From Desulfonema limicola (lineage in GTDB: Bacteria > Desulfobacterota > Desulfobacteria > Desulfobacterales > RPRI01), in contig DYJH01000013.1 in the NCBI GenBank assembly GCA_020723255.1, positions 1 to 37,522 of the forward strand: DNA of 37,522 bases. Reading direction: 5' to 3'. This document shows positions 1-8,960 of this stretch, piece by piece. Positions within the stretch are counted from its first letter, which is position 1. Each line of letters starts with the position of its first letter. Both the position numbers and the translations under genes were made by a program. The notes under the pieces are model-generated. The model did not search any database. It was given only the letters and a program-made list of their open reading frames with translations, and was not told the DNA's origin.

Positions 1-318
1 AAGCCCTGTATCATTAATATCATCTTTATCCGTTAAGCGATATAAATCAATATGGAAAAGAGGAATGCGCCCAGGATATTCATGAATAATTGAGTAAGTC
101 GGGCTTGTAATATAAAATTTACCCGGCACTTCAAGCCCTTTGGCAAGACCCTGTACAAAGGAAGTTTTTCCGCTTCCAAGCTCTCCGGACAATGCAATTG
201 TAATTTTATCAATAATTTTTTCCCCGACTTTTTCTCCCAGATTTTGTGTTTCCTTACAGGAGTCAGTGGTCACATCTACAATTAGATTATTTGTGTTCAG
301 GTTGCATAACGTGACCAT
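1..318 (-). CDS. tsaE: TsaE, tRNA threonylcarbamoyladenosine biosynthesis ATPase (partial, 3' end outside window)
   Basis: TsaE is the small P-loop ATPase that works with TsaB and TsaD to make the t6A37 modification of ANN-decoding tRNAs in the cytoplasm. The visible 106 codons start at an ATG 6 nt downstream of the nnr stop. They show the Walker A loop GELGSGKTS, followed by the family segment SPTYSIIHEY and then HIDLYRL, which is the usual TsaE order. The reading frame is open to the window edge, so the C-terminal third is missing from view and nothing can be said about its end. The short gap to nnr indicates one transcript; a tsaE-nnr pairing is common in bacteria and in some lineages the two are fused. 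Confidence 0.93.
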   Translation of the reverse strand, partial: MVTLCNLNTNNLIVDVTTDSCKETQNLGEKVGEKIIDKITIALSGELGSGKTSFVQGLAKGLEVPGKFYITSPTYSIIHEYPGRIPLFHIDLYRLTDKDDINDTGL

Positions 319-323
319 ATTTA

Positions 324-1886
324 TTAGTCTCCGAAAGATTTTATTGAATGAATTCCTATTTGTGCTGGAAGAATTTTTAACATATCGGATGCAAGGAAGC
401 CAAAAGGCCCCATGCTTTCTGAAAGATCATCTCCGGCGGCTCCGTGAAGGTAAACTCCCAGTTTTACAGCGTCTTCTGCTGAATAATTCTGGGCGATAAA
501 TCCGGCAATAATACCGGTTAAAATATCTCCCATTCCCCCGGATGCCATGCCTGAATTTCCTGTTGAATTTATAAATACACTGCCATCCGGATGTGCAATT
601 ACAGTTCCTGCGCCCTTCAGAACCAGATGAACGTTGTACTCTGCAGCAAATTCCCGGGCGCATGCAACTCTGTTGTTTTGAATCTGTAAAACCGTTTTTC
701 CTGTGAGCCTCGACATCTCACCCGGATGAGGAGTCAAAACAGCCGGTGACTTAAGCTTTTTGAGCTCATTTGTTTCTCCGGCAAGCAAGTTGAGGCCATC
801 TGCATCAAGAACAACAGGGAGTTCTATCTCACAAAGCAATCGGATAATAAGCTTTTTAGTAGAAGGATCGGTTCCTATCCCCGGGCCAATTGCAAGGCAT
901 TTCTTGCCTGTGACATTGTGCATAACTGCATCAAAAGAGGACTCAGAAAGAAATCCCTCAGAATTTTCAACAAGCGGGCAGGACATGACTTCAAGTGTCG
1001 ATGATTCAATCACGTTATGGAGGCTTTTGGGCACACCGAGCGTGACAAGCCCGGCGCCTGCTCTCATTGCCGCCAGAGCAGTCATTGCGGCAGCTCCGGT
1101 TTTTCCGGGAGAGCCGCCGATGACCAATACATGGCCTGTGCTTCCCTTGTGTGCATCTTTTCTTCTTGGCTTAAGAATAGAGCATATCCTTTCATGTTTG
1201 AGCAGGCTCTGTTTCGGCGCAATTTTATCGGCAATAATATTTGGAATGCCGATATCTACAATTTCAATTTCACCTGAATATTCTGCGCCGGGATAAATAT
1301 AATGCCCTATTTTTGCATATCCGAAAGTTGCCGTAACATCAGCGCGAATACATTCACCGTGTATCTGTCCGGTATCCGAATCGATCCCGGAAGAAATGTC
1401 AACTGCAAACACAGGTTTTTCCAGGCTGTTTATAAAACTTATAACATCTTTAATATTCCCATCTATATTTGATTTCAGACCGGTTCCGAATATTGCATCC
1501 ACCCAAATATCCCTGTCTCGCATAATAATCTGATTAGCGATAAAACTTTTTCTCTCCGTTATTTCAAAAACCGGAATTTCCAGCGGGTAAAGCAGCTTGA
1601 GATTTTCAAGGGCATCTCCTTTTACAAGAGATGCTTTGGCCAGAAGATACACGTTTACATCAATTCCTTTCTGGGCAAGACGCCTCGCTATCACAAAACC
1701 ATCACCGCCGTTATTTCCACGTCCTGCCAGAATGCCAACTTTTTTTATACTATTTGCGCAAAATCTTTCAAGGAGTATTTGCGCAGCGCCACATCCGGCA
1801 TTTTCCATGAGCACCCTGCCGGGAAGTCCAAAATCTATAGTGCTTTTATCCATCTGCTGCATTTCGCTTGCTGTTACGATATACAT
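324..1886 (-). CDS. nnr: Bifunctional NAD(P)H-hydrate epimerase / ADP-dependent NAD(P)H-hydrate dehydratase
   Basis: This is the cytoplasmic repair enzyme for hydrated NADH and NADPH. The N-terminal YjeF_N half epimerises the R and S hydrates, and the C-terminal ribokinase-like half dehydrates the S form using ADP. The sequence shows GRGNNGGDG at about residues 55-63 (epimerase) and GNSGMASGGMGD from about residue 443 (the nucleotide-binding anion hole of the dehydratase). Its 520 residues match full-length bifunctional Nnr. It lies between mltF (31 nt upstream) and tsaE (5 nt downstream) on the same strand and is probably co-transcribed with them. No disabling change is seen. Confidence 0.97.
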   Translation of the reverse strand: MYIVTASEMQQMDKSTIDFGLPGRVLMENAGCGAAQILLERFCANSIKKVGILAGRGNNGGDGFVIARRLAQKGIDVNVYLLAKASLVKGDALENLKLLYPLEIPVFEITERKSFIANQIIMRDRDIWVDAIFGTGLKSNIDGNIKDVISFINSLEKPVFAVDISSGIDSDTGQIHGECIRADVTATFGYAKIGHYIYPGAEYSGEIEIVDIGIPNIIADKIAPKQSLLKHERICSILKPRRKDAHKGSTGHVLVIGGSPGKTGAAAMTALAAMRAGAGLVTLGVPKSLHNVIESSTLEVMSCPLVENSEGFLSESSFDAVMHNVTGKKCLAIGPGIGTDPSTKKLIIRLLCEIELPVVLDADGLNLLAGETNELKKLKSPAVLTPHPGEMSRLTGKTVLQIQNNRVACAREFAAEYNVHLVLKGAGTVIAHPDGSVFINSTGNSGMASGGMGDILTGIIAGFIAQNYSAEDAVKLGVYLHGAAGDDLSESMGPFGFLASDMLKILPAQIGIHSIKSFGD

Positions 1887-1917
1887 TTATTTCTCCGAAA
1901 ATGAAAAGCTTAAGTTC

Positions 1918-3324
1918 TCAATGCGTTGTTTTACCGCTATGGCGCTTTTTCTTCTGATATTTTATAGCATCCTTTTTCAGGATTTCGAAATAGTTCATAA
2001 TCTGGTTAATATGATACACTGTTTCTGATCCTCTGCAATATCCGTATTTTGCTTTGGAATAATACCTTTGTTCGCTCAATAAGGGAAGAATTTTAGAAAT
2101 AGATGCCCAGCAATTCGGATCCATATTTTTTTTTACCGCAAGATTCATGGCGTCCGCTATATGAGCTTCACCTACATTATAAGCGGCAAGAGCGATAAGG
2201 AGTCTGTCCGATTCCGCTGCCATACCATAGTAATTATACAAATTTTTTAAATGCCTTATGCCCGTATAGATGTTTTGTTCAGGATCGAATATGTCCGTTG
2301 ATCCTAAGCTTATCGCTGTTTCAGGAGCTATCTGCATGAATCCGTATGCTCCTGCATGGCTTTGTGCAAAAGGATCAAACTGGGATTCCTGATATGCAAG
2401 AGCTGCTATCAGCCTCCAGTCAAAACCGTAAGCGCTTGAGGCTTCCTTTATAAACTGACTGTAAATAGGAAACCTCGTTTTCATCATTGTATAAAAAACA
2501 GTTACATCATTGTAGTCGAAAGAATCAACCCCGGAATAATACCTGCTGTAAATTGCGGCATATTTCCCATTTTTTTTTATCGTATCAAAGAAATTGTTCA
2601 TACGTTCCAAAAGAGTTTTGGAATTGCGTTCAACAGCCCATCCTACCGGCTCTGTTTCACTTATCGCACACGCAACTTCAATCTGCGGATAATATCTTCT
2701 GTTAAGAACGGCTATATTTGAGTATGCAACGGTGATCTTAATCTTGTTCTGAGCGACTTCTTTTATCAATTCCTCGTCATTGGTGTTTTCGCCGGATATT
2801 ATATTGAGTTTAATCCCCTTCTCTTTCAACTTGTTAAGCTGATTTTCATAGGATGATCCTTTTCTCACATAAATGTTTTGTCCTGCAAGATCATCCGGGT
2901 TTTGTATGAACTTCCTATTGTTTTTTCTTATAATAATATGCTGGCGGATGTCCATGTAGCTATTTGAAAAAGCGGCTTCTTTTTCCCTTTCGGGAGATAT
3001 TGTGATATTTGCTGCAATAAAAGCTTCTTTGTTTTTTATCAAAGCAGGTATCAAGTCTTCCGATTTTTCCACTACCTGCACGTTAAGATTTACACCAAGA
3101 TAATTTGCAAAAGCTTTGGCCAAATCATATTCAAACCCCATAGGATGATCTTTATAAAAATAATAGCTATGAGCATTGTTCTGTGTAATTACCGTTATTT
3201 TTCCGTACCTTAAAATATTTTTAAGGTTAGTATTTTCAGAAGTCTTTTCCCAGATTGTATATATGCAGAAAAAAATATACATAAATACAATAACTGTGTT
3301 GTAAAGACGGGGCATCGTTATCAT
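1918..3324 (-). CDS. mltF: MltF-like membrane-bound lytic murein transglycosylase
   Basis: The protein starts with a hydrophobic stretch at about residues 8-24 that should act as a signal anchor. An extracellular solute-binding-protein-like domain follows (about 40-265), then a lysozyme-like SLT domain (about 290-430). The SLT domain shows YQESQFDPFA, with the likely catalytic glutamate at E313, and then the GAYGFMQI block. This two-domain order is that of MltF, which cleaves the MurNAc-GlcNAc bond of peptidoglycan to give 1,6-anhydro ends and is regulated through its binding-protein domain. Length (468 aa) is within the MltF range. It sits between a small unknown gene 12 nt upstream and nnr downstream, on the same strand. 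Assignment to MltF rather than another SLT protein rests on the domain order. Confidence 0.9.
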   Translation of the reverse strand: MITMPRLYNTVIVFMYIFFCIYTIWEKTSENTNLKNILRYGKITVITQNNAHSYYFYKDHPMGFEYDLAKAFANYLGVNLNVQVVEKSEDLIPALIKNKEAFIAANITISPEREKEAAFSNSYMDIRQHIIIRKNNRKFIQNPDDLAGQNIYVRKGSSYENQLNKLKEKGIKLNIISGENTNDEELIKEVAQNKIKITVAYSNIAVLNRRYYPQIEVACAISETEPVGWAVERNSKTLLERMNNFFDTIKKNGKYAAIYSRYYSGVDSFDYNDVTVFYTMMKTRFPIYSQFIKEASSAYGFDWRLIAALAYQESQFDPFAQSHAGAYGFMQIAPETAISLGSTDIFDPEQNIYTGIRHLKNLYNYYGMAAESDRLLIALAAYNVGEAHIADAMNLAVKKNMDPNCWASISKILPLLSEQRYYSKAKYGYCRGSETVYHINQIMNYFEILKKDAIKYQKKKRHSGKTTH

Positions 3325-3336
3325 ACAATCATGCCG

Positions 3337-3726
3337 TTAAAAGGCTCCAAGCTGGCACTCTTTTATTTTTATTCCAAGAGTTTCGCAGGCACAGCTTACA
3401 GAAAACCTTGACAAGTTTAAAGCGCCGGCAATTTCCCATGCGTTAATGCATAAAATTTTGCCGTTATCAAGACGGTTGTGTATGGCAGCTTCAAGATCTT
3501 TTGATATAAAATCGTTTACTTTTACAATTTTTTTATCCGGTCTGTGCCCAAACAGTCCAAGCTGGCACTTTACAATTTTATGATTAAGCCGGTCTGCAGC
3601 TGATCCTACATCGCGAGCCGGTATTTGTAATTTCCATGCAACCTCAAAAGCATCGGGGCAGGAAAGCTCATTATCCATGGCTCGGCTTAAAATCTCTCTT
3701 TCAATTACACTTTCTTTGACAACCAT
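3337..3726 (-). CDS. Small conserved-looking protein made of two HTH-like repeats ending in CQLG-x-F
   Basis: I do not recognise a named family. The 129-residue protein is an internal duplication. Residues about 8-60 and 75-129 align with each other, each with a short helical segment (AFEVAWKLQIP / AWEIAGALNLS), a second helix, and a closing motif KxCQLGxF (KCQLGLF and KECQLGAF). The helix-loop-helix pattern resembles a winged or tri-helical DNA-binding fold, but this is only an impression. Conserved cysteines in the closing motif could bind metal or form a disulfide. It is the first gene of the minus-strand set with mltF, nnr and tsaE, with 12 nt to mltF. A TetR- or MarR-like regulator is not supported. 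Confidence 0.72.
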   Translation of the reverse strand: MVVKESVIEREILSRAMDNELSCPDAFEVAWKLQIPARDVGSAADRLNHKIVKCQLGLFGHRPDKKIVKVNDFISKDLEAAIHNRLDNGKILCINAWEIAGALNLSRFSVSCACETLGIKIKECQLGAF

Positions 3727-3771
3727 AAAAATATTCCCTTCTTTTATATATGAAATCAGAAACCATAAAAG

Positions 3772-3941
3772 TCAAATTTGATGCCTTCGTAAAAAGTCAA
3801 AAACGACTTTTTACTCAGCTGGAGAGGGTTTCTCCTCTCCAGCCATTTGAAGTAAATTCAAGTGGTTCCACCCTCACCCCAGGCCGGAGCTTAACCGCTC
3901 TCGGCCTGTTGATGGACTTCTTACGAGTCCATCAAATTTGA
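3772..3941. repeat. MITE-like element with outer inverted repeats and three internal hairpins
   Basis: The ends form an imperfect inverted repeat of about 27 nt: TCAAATTTGATG at the left, and the mirrored CATCAAATTTGA at the right, both followed inward by CTTCGTAAAAAGTC-like sequence. Three further hairpins lie inside: GTAAAAAGTC/GACTTTTTAC (3789-3814, perfect), GCTGGAGAGG/CCTCTCCAGC (3818-3843, perfect) and AGGCCGGAGC/GCTCTCGGCCT (3881-3907, one bulge). There is no transposase or convincing gene inside; the 63-codon open frame across it is explained by the repeat. The structure is that of a non-autonomous miniature element or REP-like unit. Related TTCGTAAAAA-type ends occur in the second element at 10786-10909. 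Confidence 0.75.
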
Positions 3942-4107
3942 TACTTTCTTTAGACTTTTTGCATTTTCATTACTATTGATGTATATTAGGATTATAGACT
4001 AAACAATTAATCAAATCAAACCGAATATGAAATAACTACTTGAAAATCAAATATTGTGCTTTATTTGCAGCAACAAGCAGGTTAGGCTAGTTTATAAAAT
4101 CAAACAA

Positions 4108-5532
4108 ATGAAATCTTCGATAAGAATATTTTTTACATATATCATAATTTGTTTTCTTGTATTCTCTTCAGTCAGTCCGAATGCTTTTTGTATGACTGTT
4201 AAAGAAGAAGAAGATCTTTCGAGTGAATTTATGAAATCGGTTTCAGAGCATTATGAAATTGCAGATGATCCGGTTATTGTAAAATATATCAACGATATCG
4301 GGGCTAAAATACTAGATGCTGCCACGCCTCAGCCATTTGTCTACCACTTTTATGTAATCAGAGATGAAAATTACAATGCATTCGCAGGACCGGCAGGCAA
4401 TATATTCATTCATAGCGGACTTTTTGAGGCTATGGATAATGAGGAAGAACTTGCAGGCATACTTGCTCATGAAATCAGCCATGTAATTTGCCGCCATCTT
4501 TCCGAACGGTTTGAAAAATCAAAAAAAATCGGTATTGCAACTCTCGCAGGAATGGCTGCCGGCATACTTCTTGGTGCAGGCGGAGCAGGAGAGGCTACTA
4601 ACGCTTTAATCATGGGCTCGGCTGCTATGGGTCAGTCTCTTTCCCTTGCTTACAGCCGTGAAGATGAAATGCAGGCCGATCAGATCGGATTGAATTACCT
4701 TAGAAAGGCTGGATACACCGGAAAAGGAACGTTGAGTATGTTAAAGAAAATCCGTGACAAACGGTGGTTTGATCCATCTGAAATTCCTGTTTATCTTTCA
4801 ACTCACCCTGCGGTTGATGACCGCATAAGCTATCTTAGCGGCAGAATAGAAAAACATCCTGAAGTTTCAGACAAAAAACCGTCTTCAAAATATAATAATT
4901 TTGAAAAGACCCATATAAGGCTTACCGTTTTGTACGGTAATAAAGAAAATGTTTTACAAAAGTTCAAACAGGATGTGACAAATAAGCCAAAAGATTATAT
5001 GGCGCAATATAAATATGCACTGATTTTGGCTGAAACCGGTGACAGATCAGATGCTATTGCCTATTTTAAAAAAGCACTTGAGGAAAACCCTTTTAGCTCT
5101 GAAATTTTAAGGGATCTCGGAAAAACATATTTTCAGGATGGACGTTATCCTGAAGCGCAAAAAACTCTTGAAGGTGCGGCAAGTCTTGCACCGGATGACC
5201 CTGAAATTCTTCTGTTTTTGGGGCGCATCAAAGCGGAAACAGGAAAACTTAAAGAAGCAACGGAATTATTTCTAACTATTACAGAAAAATACCCATATTA
5301 TAAACGGGCATTATATCTTCTTGGCGAAACTTGCGGGAAAATGGATAATGTAGCAGACGCCCATTATTATTTGGGTTTATACTATAATGACAAAGAAGAT
5401 TTTAAAAATGCCCGCTTCCACCTTGAAAAGGCATTACAGAAAACAAACGACAACAACAGAAAAGCTGAACTAGAAGAGATTCTTAAAAAAATTAAAAAAG
5501 ACTCCGGAAAAGAATCCAAAACCACACAGTAG
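4108..5532 (+). CDS. M48 family periplasmic metalloprotease with C-terminal TPRs (BepA/YfgC-like)
   Basis: The protein begins with a signal peptide (about residues 1-28: basic start, hydrophobic core, SPNAFC end). The M48 peptidase domain carries the zinc motif HEISH at about residues 121-125 and the downstream glutamate in SREDEMQAD, the third zinc ligand region. A glycine/alanine-rich hydrophobic segment lies between them. The last 170 residues form at least three TPR units. In the BepA family this layout serves quality control of outer-membrane proteins and LPS-assembly factors in the periplasm. I start at the ATG at 4108, because an upstream in-frame ATG at 4054 would place 18 unrelated residues before the signal peptide. 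It is monocistronic, and convergent with the deaminase gene downstream. Confidence 0.92.
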   Translation: MKSSIRIFFTYIIICFLVFSSVSPNAFCMTVKEEEDLSSEFMKSVSEHYEIADDPVIVKYINDIGAKILDAATPQPFVYHFYVIRDENYNAFAGPAGNIFIHSGLFEAMDNEEELAGILAHEISHVICRHLSERFEKSKKIGIATLAGMAAGILLGAGGAGEATNALIMGSAAMGQSLSLAYSREDEMQADQIGLNYLRKAGYTGKGTLSMLKKIRDKRWFDPSEIPVYLSTHPAVDDRISYLSGRIEKHPEVSDKKPSSKYNNFEKTHIRLTVLYGNKENVLQKFKQDVTNKPKDYMAQYKYALILAETGDRSDAIAYFKKALEENPFSSEILRDLGKTYFQDGRYPEAQKTLEGAASLAPDDPEILLFLGRIKAETGKLKEATELFLTITEKYPYYKRALYLLGETCGKMDNVADAHYYLGLYYNDKEDFKNARFHLEKALQKTNDNNRKAELEEILKKIKKDSGKESKTTQ

Positions 5533-5594
5533 TTGCACTGCTTATGTCTTTGGGCAAGTAATAAACAATGCTGTACCGGAGCTTATGGTTCAGA

Positions 5595-6191
5595 TCAATT
5601 TTCACCAGATTCTCGTGCATTATAGATTTTTCCTCCTTGTAAAAAATAGTCAAGTAGAACTTTTGCCGCTTCTTGCTGTTTGACATCGCATATTACTGAT
5701 ATTCCTCTTTTCTCAAGCTCGCTTCTCCAATCAATAATTTTTGGGCCTTCATCAAAACCGATTTTTCTAGCATCATAATCATTAGCACCTGTAATGACTC
5801 TTCTTACTCCGGACCATACAATTGCCCCCAAACACATGGCGCATGGTTCTGTGCTTGAAACAAGTTCATGGGCAGGCAAGTTTTCCCCGCCAAGGTCATA
5901 GGCGCCGACTTTTTTCTGTGCGAGCGCAAAAGCTACCAATTCTGCATGAAGAAAAGATAAGCCTTCAGAAATAACCAAGTTTACGCCGAGGGAAACTAAT
6001 TTTCCGGAATCAGATTCAAATATAGCAGCTGCAAAAGGGCCGCCGGCACCATTTGAAACATTGATTTTAGAAGCTTCGATCACAAAAGACATACGGTCTT
6101 CGATAGATGAAATATTAGATGGGTACCTATTGATAAAAGTATCCATCCAATCAGGTAATTGAATTTCTATAACTTTTTGTTGGAATGCCAT
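5595..6191 (-). CDS. Nucleoside/guanine deaminase-like zinc enzyme
   Basis: This belongs to the cytidine/deoxycytidylate deaminase superfamily. The zinc site is visible as H82-A-E84 and PCAMC with C117 and C120, the usual HAE...PCxxC order, with E84 as the proton shuttle. The segment around GGPFAAAI at about residues 50-57 and the overall length of 198 aa fit small-molecule deaminases of the guanine deaminase/nucleoside deaminase branch better than the tRNA-editing TadA branch, which is shorter. The substrate is not certain. The gene stands alone, convergent with the M48 protease gene and divergent from the glycosyltransferase gene at 6337. Confidence 0.88.
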   Translation of the reverse strand: MAFQQKVIEIQLPDWMDTFINRYPSNISSIEDRMSFVIEASKINVSNGAGGPFAAAIFESDSGKLVSLGVNLVISEGLSFLHAELVAFALAQKKVGAYDLGGENLPAHELVSSTEPCAMCLGAIVWSGVRRVITGANDYDARKIGFDEGPKIIDWRSELEKRGISVICDVKQQEAAKVLLDYFLQGGKIYNARESGEN

Positions 6192-6336
6192 ATCAGTTTA
6201 CCTATACCATTAATAATAAATCTAATAAAGATTCTTGAACGACAAAGAAAAAAATTATACAAGCTGAAATTATCATATATATGAATATATCACTAATGTT
6301 AACTTTCAGAATTTAGATAGACAATAATATCATAAT

Positions 6337-7236
6337 ATGGAACCTGAAATCAGCATTTGTATTCCTACCTACAACCGCAAAGAGTATTTAAAAGAAACTC
6401 TAAAAAGCATTTTTGCTCAGTCATATAATAATTACGAAATAGTTGTTGTTGATGATGGTTCAACCGATGGCACTGAACAAATGCTTAAAAAATCAGGTTA
6501 TCCTGTTTGTTACCACTGGCAAAAAAACAGCGGTGATGCAAGCGCCAGAAATAAACTGATTGAGCTTGCAAACGGCAGGTATATAACCTTTATTGACTCT
6601 GACGATTTATTAATTTCGGATGCTCTTGAACGTATGGTTGAAGCTGTTAAACAAGAGCCGGATGATGTTGTTGTTTACGGTAGTTACATCGGTATAGACG
6701 AGCATGGAAACGAAACAAAAAAAAGCAGGCGAAAGCTATATAGCGGAAATGTTACAAAACATCTTTTTCGGGACATTTTCATTCATTCCTGCGGATCAAT
6801 GTTTCCCAGGCATATTTTGGACAATATAGGTGGATTTGATACAAGCCTTCGTGTTTGCTCAGATTACGACTTATGGCTTCGCCTCTCGCTCAAATGCCGG
6901 TTTATTGCTCTTTCCGAGCCTACATTTAAACGAAGAAGACACAGCAGCAATCTTTCAGCGGCTTCTTTCAATAACATACTGACCGAACTTAAAATGCTTG
7001 AAAGGTTCTATTATGAATATGGCGGAAAGGAAGCGGTGCCGGAAAAAACAGCAATGAAAAGGCTGGCAAGAGAAGGATATAGAGCCGCTAAATCAGCTAT
7101 GCATGAAAGAAATTATCAGCAGGCAAAAAATTTACTGCGGCAGTCATTAAAGCGACACATCAACTTTAAAGCGGCTTACCTGTATGCCTTAATATCTGCC
7201 CGGCAATTATTATCCGTGTATGTTGTTATCAGCTGA
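6337..7236 (+). CDS. Family 2 (GT-A fold) glycosyltransferase
   Basis: The N-terminal half is a classic GT2 domain. It opens with EISICIPTYNR, followed by VVVDDGSTDGT with D39-D40 (nucleotide binding), and then FIDSDD with the D87-x-D89 metal-binding motif. Such enzymes transfer a sugar from an NDP-sugar to lipid or polysaccharide acceptors at the cytoplasmic face of the membrane. There is no membrane segment. The last 60 residues are basic and helical, with a TPR-like look (AAKSAMHERNYQQAKNLLRQSLK). The partner gene for a polysaccharide pathway is not visible, apart from the convergent membrane glycosyltransferase at 7322-8890. Donor and acceptor cannot be predicted. Confidence 0.93.
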   Translation: MEPEISICIPTYNRKEYLKETLKSIFAQSYNNYEIVVVDDGSTDGTEQMLKKSGYPVCYHWQKNSGDASARNKLIELANGRYITFIDSDDLLISDALERMVEAVKQEPDDVVVYGSYIGIDEHGNETKKSRRKLYSGNVTKHLFRDIFIHSCGSMFPRHILDNIGGFDTSLRVCSDYDLWLRLSLKCRFIALSEPTFKRRRHSSNLSAASFNNILTELKMLERFYYEYGGKEAVPEKTAMKRLAREGYRAAKSAMHERNYQQAKNLLRQSLKRHINFKAAYLYALISARQLLSVYVVIS

Positions 7237-7321
7237 ATGGCTTAATAATAAGAGCTGGCTTGTGTCGTATATTTCATGCCTGTAATATTTGGCAAAAAAT
7301 CTTTGATAAATTTATGATCTG

Positions 7322-8890
7322 TCACTTGTTTGGAAGGCCTCTATAGAAAGATGAAGAGCATAATACATAGGCATTTTTGTCTTTACCGGTAAATTCTTTT
7401 AGTCTTGTATAATATGAAAAATTATTTAACAAAGCTTTTTCTTTTACCGGAACTTTTATAATTAAAATATCCACCTGATTTTGTAAAGCGTATTTCTCCA
7501 TAGCGCTAAAGTCGTATTTGTCTTTTTCAAAATAAAGATAATCACCCATTTTTCTTTCAGCAAAAAAAGCAGCTCTATTATCATTAACTAGCAATTTTGC
7601 CCCATAAAATTTCTCATTTGCAGCCAGCCATTTGCCCGTTTCCCGAAGGATATTATCTGATTTTGCAATTTCATATACACTTTTCGAAATAGGCAATACT
7701 ATAAAAATGACTATAATAACTGAAAAACATATTTGTGGCATTGAAGATGATTTTAAGCGGTTAATCATCTTTTCCATTCCCAGACCAACCTGGATATATG
7801 CCAGAGATACTGGTGCAAATAAAAACCTTAATTGCATTAAATCTTTCTCGATTAATACGTAATAGATCAAGAGAAGGTAACATAGCACAAGCGCAAATAT
7901 ATAAGCTTGCCCCTGTTCAGAAGGGTACTTACAAGCCCATATCATGGGAATAATATATAAGGGAAACATCACCATAACAAATGCATTTAACAGGCTCAAT
8001 AAATATATGATAGGAATAAATTTCTTTGCTGTTTCAGCGAAATTCTCAGTTTGATGGTGTTGAAGAGATACCTTTTCCATATCTTTAAGCTGAGTATATA
8101 TCCTATGGTAGTTATCAAGAAAATTTAACTTGAATATACCTTCTGTTTTTTCTGTGACTTCAATAATCCTGCTGAAAGGTTTCCCGCCCATCTTTGTTAC
8201 CAGAAAAAAAATACCGGCAAAAAATACACAAAAAGTCGTAAATATTAAAATACCTTTGATTAAAGAGGCTCTTTCTTTCTTTTTTAGTACAATCAGGCCG
8301 GTTGTAAAGAAAAAGAAAAATGGAATAAGGACGATACCCTCTATTCTTATTAGATTGGAAATACAGGAAAAAAAAGCGGTTAGAAGAAAAAATACCGGAC
8401 GTTTTGATCTAAAGGCATTTTCTGCAAAATAAACAGACCATAAAACCAATAAAACAAAAACAGGATCGCGAATTACATCAACAGCCCATTCATTTGGCAA
8501 GGGTGAAACAGCAAAAGTAATTGAAGCCCAAAAGGCAGCCTTGCGATTGAAAATATCGGCGGTCAAGAGGTATAGAGGTATAGTTGCCAGAACTATACTG
8601 GTTAAGGAGATGAGTTTTCCGGCTATTTCCCAATCAGGTACAAAAAAATGAACAAAAGTAATAATTAAAGAGAATAATGGCATTGGGTAAAGGGCTAACC
8701 CATCCGTAAAATTTCCGGATGCAAAATTTTGCGCTGCATTGATATAAAGAGTCCCGTCATGGCTAAAAGTCTTATTAAACAGCATCAAAATAATTTTCAG
8801 AGTTGCGGATAAAAAGATTGCAAAAATAAGCCCGTTTTTATTTTCATACCATGTTAAAGTTCTTTCAAATGTATTGTTTTGTTTGTTCAT
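7322..8890 (-). CDS. Polytopic membrane glycosyltransferase (GT39/ArnT-like, PMT superfamily)
   Basis: The 522-residue protein has about ten to twelve hydrophobic segments, and ends in a soluble C-terminal domain of about 110 residues. Near the start, after the first membrane helix, it has the loop FSHDGTLYINAA, where the aspartate matches the catalytic acidic residue of the first periplasmic loop of PMT/ArnT-type GT-C enzymes. These use polyprenyl-phosphate sugars to glycosylate lipids or proteins outside the cytoplasmic membrane. It lies 70 nt downstream of the YcaO-TPR gene on the same strand. Acceptor and donor are unknown, and annotation as a generic glycosyltransferase family 39 protein is the safest call. 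Confidence 0.85.
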   Translation of the reverse strand: MNKQNNTFERTLTWYENKNGLIFAIFLSATLKIILMLFNKTFSHDGTLYINAAQNFASGNFTDGLALYPMPLFSLIITFVHFFVPDWEIAGKLISLTSIVLATIPLYLLTADIFNRKAAFWASITFAVSPLPNEWAVDVIRDPVFVLLVLWSVYFAENAFRSKRPVFFLLTAFFSCISNLIRIEGIVLIPFFFFFTTGLIVLKKKERASLIKGILIFTTFCVFFAGIFFLVTKMGGKPFSRIIEVTEKTEGIFKLNFLDNYHRIYTQLKDMEKVSLQHHQTENFAETAKKFIPIIYLLSLLNAFVMVMFPLYIIPMIWACKYPSEQGQAYIFALVLCYLLLIYYVLIEKDLMQLRFLFAPVSLAYIQVGLGMEKMINRLKSSSMPQICFSVIIVIFIVLPISKSVYEIAKSDNILRETGKWLAANEKFYGAKLLVNDNRAAFFAERKMGDYLYFEKDKYDFSAMEKYALQNQVDILIIKVPVKEKALLNNFSYYTRLKEFTGKDKNAYVLCSSSFYRGLPNK

Positions 8891-8960
8891 AGTATTTGTG
8901 AATTTACTCTGGCGCCACCCTATGTAGTTTGCGGTTTGATTGATCCCTTTTACAAGTCTG

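Noticed and set aside
3750-3941. A 63-codon open frame on the plus strand as a small gene
   Set aside because: It is explained by the inverted repeats and hairpins of the miniature element; there is no ribosome binding site.
5533-5594. Intrinsic terminator between the convergent protease and deaminase genes
   Set aside because: No GC-rich stem followed by a T-run could be drawn.
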